Assembly: GCA_016788525.1 (NCBI GenBank)
Contig: JAEUPD010000006.1
Location: 1 to 34,763 of the forward strand
DNA length: 34,763 bases
DNA from: Rubrivivax sp.
Lineage (GTDB): Bacteria > Pseudomonadota > Gammaproteobacteria > Burkholderiales > Burkholderiaceae_C
Direction: 5' to 3'
Every line of letters starts with the position of its first letter. Within the stretch, counting starts at the first letter, position 1. The notes beneath the pieces are model-generated. The model worked only from the letters and a program-made list of their open reading frames with translations. It was not told where the DNA came from and did not search any database. Made by a program: the position numbers and the translations under genes. This document shows, one piece after another, positions 7,254 through 16,800 of this stretch.

Positions 7254-10200
7254 GTGAGTCCGCTGCGGCGCGCTGCGGCCTGCTTGCTGTCGTTCGTGCC
7301 GTTGGCCGTCTGGGGCCAGCTCGTCGAGGGCAAGGGGCCCGATTGCCCGCGACTGCTCGCGACGGGCCAGCGTTGGGCCTGGGTCGGACACCCCCTCGAT
7401 GCCACGCGTGCCGTGCTCGTCGTCGACGACGGCCGTGTGCTGCCGTTGGTGCGGGATGGGGCCACCACCGCACCCAGGCTGGCTCAGCCCTGGCCCGACG
7501 CCGATTGCATCGTGCACTCACTCCCGTCGCCGAATGCCGAGTTGCCGTTGCCCGCCGCCGCGGCGCAAGCGCTGGTCGAGGGCATCGGCGCCATGCCGGC
7601 GCCGGAGGTCGCCGCGCAGCGCCGCGGCGGCCTGGCCGAGCGCGCGGCGGCCTGGCGCCAACTCGGCGAGCGCCTGGACGCAGCCCTGGCCGATCGGGCC
7701 GCAAGCGCCGAACGCGAGCCGATGGTGACCGCGCTGCTCATGCGGCTCGAGGCCGCCACGCAACTCGCGGCCCTCGCCGCCGGCCGTATCGACATCGCGC
7801 CCACGGCATTGGAGCAGCGCCGGCAAGCGCTGCTCGCGCGGCTGGGTACCCAGGCCCATGCTTCTGTCGAGGCCCTGGTCGAATGGGTCGTTGCGCTCGA
7901 TCTGCTGGACTCTCAGCGCCAGGCGCTGGATCTGCTCGAGGCCGAGCTGCCGGCGTTGGTGCGAGCGCTCGGCGCCACGCGGCGCCAGACCCTGCGCCTG
8001 GAAGAGCTTCGCGTGCGTGCGCTGGTCTCCGCCCGAGGTGCCACGCGCGCGCTCCCGGCAGCACAGGCTCTGCAGACCGGGGCGCGCGAGGCGTTGCCTG
8101 CGGCCGACCCGCTGCGGGCCGACACCGAGCTCACCCTGGCACGGGTGTTGGTGGGCGCGGGCCAACGTGCCGAAGCGGCCGCGCTGCTCGAAGAGCTGGC
8201 GGCGCGGCTGGGCAGCGCGCCTTCGCAGCGGGCAGCGCGGGTGCAAGACCGCATGGCCACGGCTTACCTGTCGACCGGGCGCTTATCCGAGGGGCTGCTC
8301 GCCACGCAGCGTGCGTATCTGATGGCGCTCGATCTTGTGGGCCCCGAACATCCCGACGGGCTGCGCGCGACCAACAATTTCGCCGACAACCTGCGCCAGC
8401 TCGGCGACAACGAGGCCGCGCTGCCGCTGGCGCGCCGCGCGCACGAGGGCTACAAGCGGTTGTACGGCGAGGGCCACCGCAATGCGCTCATCTCGGCGCG
8501 CAACGTGTCCTTGCTGCTCGGCGAGCTCGGCCAGCCCCAGGAGGCCCTCTCATTCGTGCAGGCCCAGCTCGCCGCAGCCGAACGCCGGCTCGGGCCGGAC
8601 GACGCGCAGGTGCTCAACACCCGCATCCACGTCGTCGAGCTGCTCGATCTCATCGGCCGCCATGCCGAGGCCGTCGACGTGGCCGTGGCACTCGTCGAGC
8701 CCACCGAGCGCCGCTTCGGTGCCCAGGGCGAGCTGAGCATCGTCAACCAGACGCTGCTAGCAGGTGCCGCCGCCGCGGCCGGCCAGCCGGAGCGGGCCGG
8801 TCGCGCCCTGGCGCTTGCCAGCCAGCGCATCGAACGCATCGAAGACCAGCGCCGCGCGCTGGGTTTGCTCGAAGTGGCCGCACGCACCGCCGAGCGCGTG
8901 GGCGACCCGCACCGGCACGAGGCGCTGCTCGCGCGCTACGTGGAGCTGGCCGAGCGTGCCGACCGCTCGGGCCTTTCGGAAGATGCCGCTTCATGGGTGC
9001 AGCTGTTTCGCGCCGCGCCGCACCTGCGCTGGGTGGTCATGCGCGCCGAGCGTGGCGAGGTCGATGCGGCATTCGACCTGAGCGAACGCTTCAAGGGCCG
9101 CGTGCTGCTGGCCACCCTCGGCCAGGTGGCTGGCGACGCCAGCCCGGTACTGCCCGAGGCGGTGCGCGCCGAGCTGGCCGAAGCGCGACAGCGCGTGCGC
9201 GCGGCCGAGGCCGGGTTCACCGCTGCCGGCGAGGGCCCGGCGCGCGTGCTGGCCGGCGTGCGTCGCGAAGAAGCGGCACAGGCCTATCTGGCGCTGCGGG
9301 CGCGCGTCAAGCGCGAACACCCGCGCTTCGCCGCGGTGGCCGATGCCCCCGTGCTCGCCAGTGCCGACGTGCCGCGGCAACTGGCCAGCGATACCTGCAT
9401 GCTCAGCTTCGTCACCGGCGAGGCACACGCCGGCGTCTTCGTCCTCGCGCGCGGGCAGGCCATCCGCTGGCTGGCGCTGCCGAGCCCGAAGACGATCGAG
9501 CCGCTCGTGCAGCGCGTGCGCGAGGCCTGGACGAGCCCCTCGCGCGGGCCTACCACGAGCGCCGACGCCGCAGCGCAAACCGAACTGGCGCGCATCGTCG
9601 CGCCGGCGCTCGCGGCCTGCCCCGCAAAGACACGGCGCCTCGTGCTCTCGCCCGACGGTGCGCTGGCGCTGCTGCCCTTCGAAGCGCTGGCGGTCGGCGA
9701 CCGCGCGCTTGTCGAGCGCTATGCCGTGAGCTATGTGCAGTCGTTCTCGGTGCTGGCGTTGCTTCGGCAGCGCGGGGCAGCGCGGGGCGGGGCGGTCCGA
9801 CCGGGCCCGCTGGGTCCGGACCGCCGCGGCCGTCCTGCCCCGTCGCGAAGCACTCTGCTCGGCGTCGGCGCGCCGAGCTTTGCCGCGGGCCCGCAGCAAC
9901 CACCGCCCGGCCTGCCGGAAGCAGCCCTGCGAACGGCCGCGCAGAACGTGGCCGTGGCCCGCCTGGGCGATGACCCTCAGGCTGCACGCCGCGCGTTCGA
10001 TGCCATGGGCATGCGCTGGTCGGCGCTGCCCGGCGCCGAGCGCGAGGTGCGCGATGTGGGCCGCATGTTCGCCGCCTCGCGCCTGCTCATCGGTGAGCAG
10101 GCCAGCGAGGAACGCGTGGCGGCGCTGAACGCCAGCGGCGAGCTCTCGCGCTACCGCTATCTGCTGTTCGCCACGCACGGGTTCCTCTCGTACACCCATC

Positions 10201-10589
10201 CTTCGCTGTCGGCGATCGTGCTGCGCCAGCCCGGCACGCCCGGGCACGACGGCTACCTCACCGCCGCCGAACTGCCGCTGTACCGCCTGGACAGCGAGCT
10301 CGTCGTGCTTTCGGCCTGCGAGACCGGCGTCGGTCCGGTGCGGGCGGGCACTGGCGTCATGGGGTTGCCGTTGGCGCTCATGGCGGCAGGCAACCGCCAT
10401 GCCGTGGTCACGCTGTGGGCCGTGCCCGACCGCAGCGCCTCGGAGGTGGTGACGCGCCTGTTCCGGCATCTGCTGCGCGGCTCGACACCGGCCGAAGCCC
10501 TGGCCCGCGCCAAGCGCGAAGTGGCTCGCCAGCCGCAATACGCCAACCCGCTGCACTGGGCCGCATTCGTGGTCTACGGAGCGCAGTGA
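7254..10589 (+). CDS. Exported TPR-CHAT domain protein (caspase-like cysteine peptidase fold)
   Basis: The 1111-residue product begins with a signal peptide (SPLRRAAACLLSFVPLAVWG before QLVEG). A long TPR-like helical region fills about residues 250-650 (for example RATNNFADNLRQLGDNEAAL and repeated LLARY-type helices). The CHAT domain occupies the last 350 residues, with the catalytic His in FATHGF (H975) and Cys in LSACETG (C1022), then ALMAAGNRHAVVTLW and the C-terminal NPLHWAAFVVYG. CHAT proteins are clan CD peptidases that cut partner proteins; TPRs usually bind the partner or the trigger. The GTG at 7254 is preferred because AAGGTGG lies just upstream and it places the signal peptide at the N-terminus. 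A longer frame from 7086 would read through the 12-bp tandem repeat as Leu-Ala-Leu-Val. A signal peptide is unusual for CHAT proteins, most of which are cytoplasmic. The gene converges on the WD40-caspase gene, 68 bp apart. Confidence 0.9.
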   Translation: MSPLRRAAACLLSFVPLAVWGQLVEGKGPDCPRLLATGQRWAWVGHPLDATRAVLVVDDGRVLPLVRDGATTAPRLAQPWPDADCIVHSLPSPNAELPLPAAAAQALVEGIGAMPAPEVAAQRRGGLAERAAAWRQLGERLDAALADRAASAEREPMVTALLMRLEAATQLAALAAGRIDIAPTALEQRRQALLARLGTQAHASVEALVEWVVALDLLDSQRQALDLLEAELPALVRALGATRRQTLRLEELRVRALVSARGATRALPAAQALQTGAREALPAADPLRADTELTLARVLVGAGQRAEAAALLEELAARLGSAPSQRAARVQDRMATAYLSTGRLSEGLLATQRAYLMALDLVGPEHPDGLRATNNFADNLRQLGDNEAALPLARRAHEGYKRLYGEGHRNALISARNVSLLLGELGQPQEALSFVQAQLAAAERRLGPDDAQVLNTRIHVVELLDLIGRHAEAVDVAVALVEPTERRFGAQGELSIVNQTLLAGAAAAAGQPERAGRALALASQRIERIEDQRRALGLLEVAARTAERVGDPHRHEALLARYVELAERADRSGLSEDAASWVQLFRAAPHLRWVVMRAERGEVDAAFDLSERFKGRVLLATLGQVAGDASPVLPEAVRAELAEARQRVRAAEAGFTAAGEGPARVLAGVRREEAAQAYLALRARVKREHPRFAAVADAPVLASADVPRQLASDTCMLSFVTGEAHAGVFVLARGQAIRWLALPSPKTIEPLVQRVREAWTSPSRGPTTSADAAAQTELARIVAPALAACPAKTRRLVLSPDGALALLPFEALAVGDRALVERYAVSYVQSFSVLALLRQRGAARGGAVRPGPLGPDRRGRPAPSRSTLLGVGAPSFAAGPQQPPPGLPEAALRTAAQNVAVARLGDDPQAARRAFDAMGMRWSALPGAEREVRDVGRMFAASRLLIGEQASEERVAALNASGELSRYRYLLFATHGFLSYTHPSLSAIVLRQPGTPGHDGYLTAAELPLYRLDSELVVLSACETGVGPVRAGTGVMGLPLALMAAGNRHAVVTLWAVPDRSASEVVTRLFRHLLRGSTPAEALARAKREVARQPQYANPLHWAAFVVYGAQ

Positions 10590-10657
10590 CGATCGCTCGA
10601 GGTCGCGGCGCGCAGCCCGCGTCGCCGCTGCGCCAAGCCGGGCACGGCCACGATCCG

Positions 10658-13600
10658 TCAGCGCCGCGGCGGCGGCGCCGCAAGACCGAGTGCGGACGCG
10701 CGCAGGGCCGGGTTCGCATACAGCACGGGCGTCTGCGTGAAGGGCTTGTGACCCGGGTCGCGGCGTCGCTCGGCCGCGTTGATCTGCTCCATGTTGCGCT
10801 GCACCTCGGGCAGCACGAAGCGAAAGGCCTCTTCCAGCGTGACGGCGCCGTCGGCGTCGGCGTCGGCCGCGCCGTCGAGCGCGCTCAGCAGCGCATGCGT
10901 GAACGCGCCGTGGCGCACGCGCGGGTCGACGTGCTCGTAGGCCAGCTCGCTGCCGCTGGCGGCGGTGATGAGCGCGTACTGTGCCGAGGCACTGCGCTTG
11001 GCGATCAGGTAGGGGTTGCTGCTGATGCCCGCTGCGCCCGCGTGGCACGTGTCGATGGCGACGACGCGGCGCCCGGCCACACGGCGCAGCACGGCATTCA
11101 ACTCGGTGGCCGACAGCAACGTATCGGCGGACGACCCCGGCGGAGGCGCGCGGCCCTCGGCCACCGCGAGCACGTGCTCGAGCGCCGCCGGCTGCACATC
11201 GGCGGGCAGGAAGTAGTACTCGTTGCCTTCCGGCCCGGCCGCCACGCCGTGCGAGGCGATGAAGACAAGCACCGTGTCCTGCGGCCCCGCGGCCTCCAGC
11301 TCGCGCAGGGCCTGCATCACGGCCGCCTTGGTCGGCGCGGCACTCACGCGGTGCGCCAGCACGCGCATGCGCACCTCGCTGAAGAGGCCACCGAACCGCG
11401 CACCCAGGCGCTGCGCCAGCGTCGCCGCGTCGTTGGGTGCATTCGGCAGCTCGCCGACTTCCACCTCGCAACGGCGCGCAGCGCCGCAGGCGGCGAAGGC
11501 GTCGAAATTTCGCACGCCCACGGCCAGCACCCACAGCCGCCCGCGGCCCGTGCTGCTGTGCGCCGGCCTGAGCGCCGCCACTTCGTCCAGGCCGAGGCCG
11601 CCGTCGGACTCCGCCTCGACGCGAATGCGGTCCAGCGGCAGGCCGGCCGGCACCACCACCGTGCGCGTGATGCGCCGCTGACCGGCAGGCACGGCGCGCG
11701 CGGCGGTGGCCAGCACCGGCAGGCCCTCGACATAGACGCCCACCTCGCGCACCGGTCGGCCGGTGGCTTCAGCGGTGAAGCGCACCTCGCGCGTCGACTC
11801 CGAGACGGACTCGATGCGGACCCTGGGCGCGGAGAGCCGTGCCAGGGTTTCGGCCAATGCCTGGCCGCCGGCCGTGGCCTTGCCCGGCTCCCCGGAGCCG
11901 AGGCTGCTCCGCACCAGGTCGGGCCGGTACAGCGTGCGCTCGAACTGCACCGCGCGGAAGAAGTCGGGCGTCGCGGCATCGCCGCGGTTGACAAGCCAGC
12001 CGATGTACTGGTCGCCTGCGGGCGACGAGGCGTAGTGGCCGTCTGCACGCCAGGCCACCCAGTCCGCCGCATTGGCGTGGACGAACAGCCCCAGCCGTTC
12101 ACGGCCACTGGCCACTTCGAACCAGCGCACGGTTCCATCGCCGACTGCCACCACCACGAAGCGGCCGTCGTCGGTGATGACGGTGTGCCACACCGGCGCC
12201 GGCATGATGCTGGGCTGCTCCCACCCCGGCAGCGGCCGGCCCTGCGCATCCACGAGCCGCACACCGTGCTGCGTGCCCAGCGCGGCGATCGGCAGCGTGG
12301 GATGCACGGCCCAGCTGCGCACGCCCTCCTCGAAGCCCAGGGCCACCGGTGCACCGTTCACGGTGACCGGCTCGCGGTGGCTGAAGAGTCCGGTGGCGGC
12401 GACAACCTTCAAGGCGCCGCTGCGCCGCGCGGCGCGAAGTCCGCCCGGCGGCACGGCCGCTGCCCGCAGCGCGGCGCCCGTGTCGGGCGCGAAGGGATCC
12501 ACCAGCAGCCAGCGCCCAGCGCCCGCCTCGAAGGCGATGCCACGGCCATCGGGCGCGACGAGGAACGATTCGGGCCGCTCGCGCGTGGCATGGAAGTCGA
12601 TGTTGCCGGGCAGCGCCTCTGTGGCCACGCGGCCGTCAGGGCCCAGCTTGGCGATCGAGGGTGCGTTGGTCGCGAAGATCACCGTGCCGTCGGGCAGCGG
12701 CAGCATGTTGGTGAACTGCTGCCGCCCGACCTCCCAACGTTCGAACGCACCGCTGTCGGGCCCGCGGATGCGAAACAGCGGCGTCGGCCGCCCGCTCTCC
12801 GCCGTGCCATTGACGAACAGCGCACTACTGTCGGGCGCCCATGCGATGCAGCACAGGTTGCGCTGCTCGGCGTCGTCGGTGCGCACCGTGCGGCGCAGCG
12901 TCAGCGCCTGCGCGTCGAAGAGGGCCACTTCGGGCTGCCAGCGCTCGCCCTGGCGCAGGTAGCGCGTGCCCAGCGCCAGCCAGTGCCCATCGGGCGAGAA
13001 GCGCACGCCACCCAGTTCGCCGCCGGTGCACTGTCGTTCGCCGGCCGGCCGCAACGGGTACTGGTTGCGAAAGGCCAGCGTGCCGTCGGCAGCATAGACG
13101 CGCAGGCAACCGTCGGCCGCGGTGGTGGCCAGCCGCCCGTCGGGACCGTGATGCGCGAAGCTCACCGGCGCGGCGTACTCGCGGTCGGCATTCAGCGTGG
13201 CGCCAGTGGCCGCATCGATCACCACGAGCCCGCCACGTGCCAGGCCCACCGCGAGCCGGCGGCCGTCGGGCGAAAGGTCCATTGCCGTCACCACGTCGTC
13301 GGCGAAACGGCCGAGGGTCGCCGTGATGAGGCCGGTGGCGAGGTCGATCGCGTAGACGCGTGAGGCGCGATGCCAATGCCAGCCGGTGTAGCCGCCGACG
13401 AAGGCGCGGCGCCCGTCAGCGCTGATGGCCACCGCGTACGGTGTGCCTTCGGGCCCGGGTTCGGAGGGCAGCAGGATCGTACGCACGAGGCGCAGGTCCG
13501 CAATGCGCCACAGCCGAAGCGACTTGTCGTTGGAGATGGTGAGGAGCACCTCGAAGGCCGCGTCGGCGCGGATCTGGTCGACACGCGCCGAGTGCATCTC

Positions 13601-13858
13601 CTGCACCACGCGCACCTGGGGCAGGCGCGAGGGCGGTTGGGGCAATGTGGGAGCGGCCGCGCTGGCTGCGCCCGATTGCGCCAGCGCGGATGCAGCGTGG
13701 CAAAGCAAAGCCAGCCAGGTGGCGTACCACCGTGCTGCCACAGCCCGACGCCATGGCGGGACGTTGCGCGCCTGGCTGCGTGGTGGGCCGTGCGACCGCT
13801 CGCGCGCGGCGATCCGACATCGCAGGCCGTGCGAGGTCACTTGCTCGCCGGCTGGCAC
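10658..13858 (-). CDS. Exported WD40-caspase (peptidase C14) protein with EF-hand-like loop
   Basis: The product has up to 1066 residues. After a signal peptide (WYATWLALLCHAASALA before QSG) come WD40/beta-propeller-like repeats at about 85-600 (ISNDKSLRLWRI, ISADGRRAFVGG, LSPDGRRLAVG, FSPDGHWLALG). A caspase-like domain follows at about 725-1050, with catalytic His in FIASHG (H870) and Cys in AIDTCHAG (C938). A perfect 12-residue EF-hand loop, DADADGAVTLEE (999-1010), lies after the catalytic Cys and suggests Ca2+ control, as known for metacaspases. Numbering assumes ATG at 13858; a GTG at 13741 would put the signal peptide closer to the N-terminus, and the choice is uncertain. The longer form overlaps the TpsA stop by 22 bp, which suggests translational coupling as the last gene of the run. 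Orthocaspases are normally cytoplasmic, so the signal peptide is notable. Confidence 0.88.
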   Translation of the reverse strand: MPAGEQVTSHGLRCRIAARERSHGPPRSQARNVPPWRRAVAARWYATWLALLCHAASALAQSGAASAAAPTLPQPPSRLPQVRVVQEMHSARVDQIRADAAFEVLLTISNDKSLRLWRIADLRLVRTILLPSEPGPEGTPYAVAISADGRRAFVGGYTGWHWHRASRVYAIDLATGLITATLGRFADDVVTAMDLSPDGRRLAVGLARGGLVVIDAATGATLNADREYAAPVSFAHHGPDGRLATTAADGCLRVYAADGTLAFRNQYPLRPAGERQCTGGELGGVRFSPDGHWLALGTRYLRQGERWQPEVALFDAQALTLRRTVRTDDAEQRNLCCIAWAPDSSALFVNGTAESGRPTPLFRIRGPDSGAFERWEVGRQQFTNMLPLPDGTVIFATNAPSIAKLGPDGRVATEALPGNIDFHATRERPESFLVAPDGRGIAFEAGAGRWLLVDPFAPDTGAALRAAAVPPGGLRAARRSGALKVVAATGLFSHREPVTVNGAPVALGFEEGVRSWAVHPTLPIAALGTQHGVRLVDAQGRPLPGWEQPSIMPAPVWHTVITDDGRFVVVAVGDGTVRWFEVASGRERLGLFVHANAADWVAWRADGHYASSPAGDQYIGWLVNRGDAATPDFFRAVQFERTLYRPDLVRSSLGSGEPGKATAGGQALAETLARLSAPRVRIESVSESTREVRFTAEATGRPVREVGVYVEGLPVLATAARAVPAGQRRITRTVVVPAGLPLDRIRVEAESDGGLGLDEVAALRPAHSSTGRGRLWVLAVGVRNFDAFAACGAARRCEVEVGELPNAPNDAATLAQRLGARFGGLFSEVRMRVLAHRVSAAPTKAAVMQALRELEAAGPQDTVLVFIASHGVAAGPEGNEYYFLPADVQPAALEHVLAVAEGRAPPPGSSADTLLSATELNAVLRRVAGRRVVAIDTCHAGAAGISSNPYLIAKRSASAQYALITAASGSELAYEHVDPRVRHGAFTHALLSALDGAADADADGAVTLEEAFRFVLPEVQRNMEQINAAERRRDPGHKPFTQTPVLYANPALRASALGLAAPPPRR

Positions 13859-16800
13859 GGCCGCGCCACGGCGCCCACAGCGCCCACCGCGCCTGCGCCG
13901 GCCGGCGCCGGGGGCTCGATGGCCTCAGGGTTGCACACACTCGTGTCGACGGCCACGGCCAGCCGGTAGGCGCGCTTGAAGATGTTGGGCGCCGCACCGC
14001 CCAGGCCATTGCCGCGGCCAAGGTCGGCCTGCCGGGTGGGCCCCGTGCCGACCTGCAGCCCTGGGCCCAGGGCGGCGCGAGTGGCCGCGCCCTCGCCGGC
14101 ACCCGCGCCGGCCGCGCCGCCGCCGAGCGCATCCTGAGAAGCGCGGTCGTCCACGAAGGTTGGCCGGAACTCGAACGTCGTGGCACTGGGTGGAACAGGT
14201 GCCGCGCCGACGACCGAACCGGCTTGGACCTGGGCGCCGCCAATGGCTGCGGTACTGCCGCCCACGCTGCTGAAGCCGGTGGTGCTGTTGTTGGTGCCGG
14301 GGATGCCGGTGAAGCCGGGGATGTGCAGCGCACTGCCGTTCTGGTCGGACAGTGCGCCACCGGTGGCGTTGCCGAGGATGCCGTCGAACAGCACGACGCG
14401 GGTGCCACGCTGGTCGCTGCCGAATGCGCCGGGCACGGCCGAGCTCTCGAGCGTGACGCGACCGAAGGTGTAGCCCCTCGTCGCATCTGGCGTGACCGTC
14501 ACTACGCTGAGTTGACCCGTGGCCGACTGAATGAACAACGGCGGCGGAACGGATACCGGTGCGGTGGGAAGGAACTGGTCGCCATTGGCAACTCCGCCCG
14601 CGAAGGCAGTGGAACCCGCCAGCACACCAGCCACTCGCACGCCCGAGGCGCGCCCGGGCTCGCTGACGATCATCGGTGCGTTGTAGCCGAACACCACGTT
14701 GACGACTCGGCTGAGCCCCACTGGTTCGACGCCGGTGACCGTCGGAATCGACTCCCAGTTGCCGGTGACCCCGTTCACGGTGATGCCGACGACGCGGGCG
14801 GTGCGCGAAGGCGCCGTGAAGCCGTGGAAACGGGCGTTGCCTTCCAGCTCGAACGTGTAGACGGCGTTTTGCACGCCAACCAGTGGCGCGCCGCCGACGA
14901 GGCGGAAGGAACCTTGCACGCCCACCTGGAAGCGGCCGCCCGAGGACCCCAGGTGAGTCCACGGTTGCGTGATCGTGCCGGTGGTGAGCGTGTAGGTTTG
15001 GCTGATGTTCGGCGGCGAAAAGCCGCGCGGCGGCACGAAGAGCTGGACTTCGTACGTCGTGGAGCCGTTCCCCGCAATCAGCCCGGCCTGGTTGCCGACC
15101 GCGTCGCACGGGGGTGGGGTGTCCGTGGCGCACCTTCGAGCGATGAGCGGTTGGGCCAGCGTGGCGTTCCACAACTCGGTGCTCGCGTCCGTGGCACCCT
15201 CGAAGCCCAGCAGCTTGATGACCACGCCGCGGGTCGAAGCCGCGGCCGTCGAGTTGGGGTCGGGCGTCACGCGCGCTGCCGCCTCCGACAACCCGCCCAG
15301 CACCGGCTGGAAGGTGGCCAGCGACTGGCGGGCGGCGCCGTCGGACGGCACGGCCACGTTGGTGACGCCGCCGATCGACGTGACCTCCAGCCGCACCTGC
15401 GGCAGGACCCCGGTTCCCGTCACGCCGACCAACGCCGAACGTTCATCGATGCCCGCGGTGCCGGCATCGTCCACGCGGTAGTTGGCGACGTTGTTGGCGA
15501 TCTCGATCCTCGCCACAGTGCGGCGCGCCGGTTGCCCCAGCACATTGCCTGCGACTGCCGGGTCGTTTGTCGCCAGCACACTCAACGTGACCGGATCCGA
15601 GCACGCAGTACAGGCCACGTAGAAGAACTGGCCGTTGGCCTGCAGGCGCTGCCCGTTCACATCCACCACGCGACCCTGCTGATCAGTCAGCACCTGCATG
15701 TGCGTCTGGCCGTTGAACACGAACGGCAGCGTCAGTGTCACGCGGAAGAGCCCGGGCAGTTCGGCTTGGCCGTCGGTGTTGTCGAACACGCCCAGGTTGC
15801 GCCCGACGATGCGGATACCGTAGCCGATCTTGTTCCGCACGCCACCCGCTAGCTGGTCGAAGCCCCGCGAGAAGACGTTGCCGCCGAGGTACACCCCGTC
15901 GGTGGCCAGCGTGTTGCCGCCTTGCAGCAGGACATCGCCCTTGTTGACCGCGATGATGTCGTTGCTCAGGACCATGCGTCCGGCCACCACGCTCAGGCCG
16001 TGGCCGCTGTCGGTGGCGTTGCGCAGGCCGTCGAGGTTGAGGCCGTTCAGTTCCACCGAGCCATTGGGGGCCTCGATGGCCAGCGTGCCCACGTCGGGCC
16101 TGAGCGCCGCCTGGTAGCCGTCGGCGTAGGCCATGTAGCCGGTGTTGGCACCGCCCAGCGGCGCCAGCAGCAGCACGTTGCCGGTGTCGGAACGCACGGT
16201 GATGCCGCCGTGCGCGACCATGCCGCCGAGCGTCACGTCGCCTCGGGCGGTAACGCTGATCTGCGACTGCGTGGCATCCGCACCGGCGTCGATGGTGGCA
16301 TCGGCCGCTTGCGGGTTCGCGCCCGGATTGGTGACGCGCGCGGTAACGGCACCGCTGGTGCTGGCCAGCGTGATGCTGCCGCTGTGTGCGATGAGGTCGC
16401 CGTCCAGGCGCAACGGACCGCCGGCTTGCAGGCTCAGGCCTTGCCCCGCGCCCGAGACGCGGATACCGCCTTCACCCACCGTCAACGTGCCGGTCGTGGC
16501 GGTGATGTTTACCGCTCCGGCCGCATCGACGGCGCCGGTGAGGGCGACAGAACCCACGGCACTGCCCACGGTGAGCGCGCCGCCCGTGCGCACGCCGGCC
16601 AGCGTCACGCCATCGCGCCCTTGCACCTGGGTGGCGCCGGCCGCACCCGCCGCACCGGCGCTGCCCGGCGCGCCGAGGGTGCCGCGCACATCCACGGCGC
16701 CGGCGGCGCTGGTGATCGCGATGGCACCGCTGGTGAGCACGCTGCGCGTGGTGACGCCGGCCCCACCGCCGAGCGTGATGGGTTGGTCGCCGGCCTGCAG

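Noticed and set aside
6725-9973. Plus-strand 1082-codon frame overlapping the CHAT gene
   Set aside because: Its translation is Arg/Ala/Gly-rich without domains and it is a frame-shifted shadow of the CHAT gene, as expected at this GC content.
10605-10628. Hairpin GCGGCG/CGCCGC between the convergent CHAT and caspase genes as a terminator
   Set aside because: Only six paired bases with a 12-base loop and no T-run; such pairs are common at this GC content.
8991-11534. Minus-strand 847-codon frame across the CHAT and caspase genes
   Set aside because: No domain signature; it crosses two well-supported genes and is a shadow frame.
10415-13363. Plus-strand 982-codon frame opposite the WD40-caspase gene
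   Set aside because: His/Gly/Arg-rich antisense shadow; the minus strand carries intact WD40 and caspase motifs.
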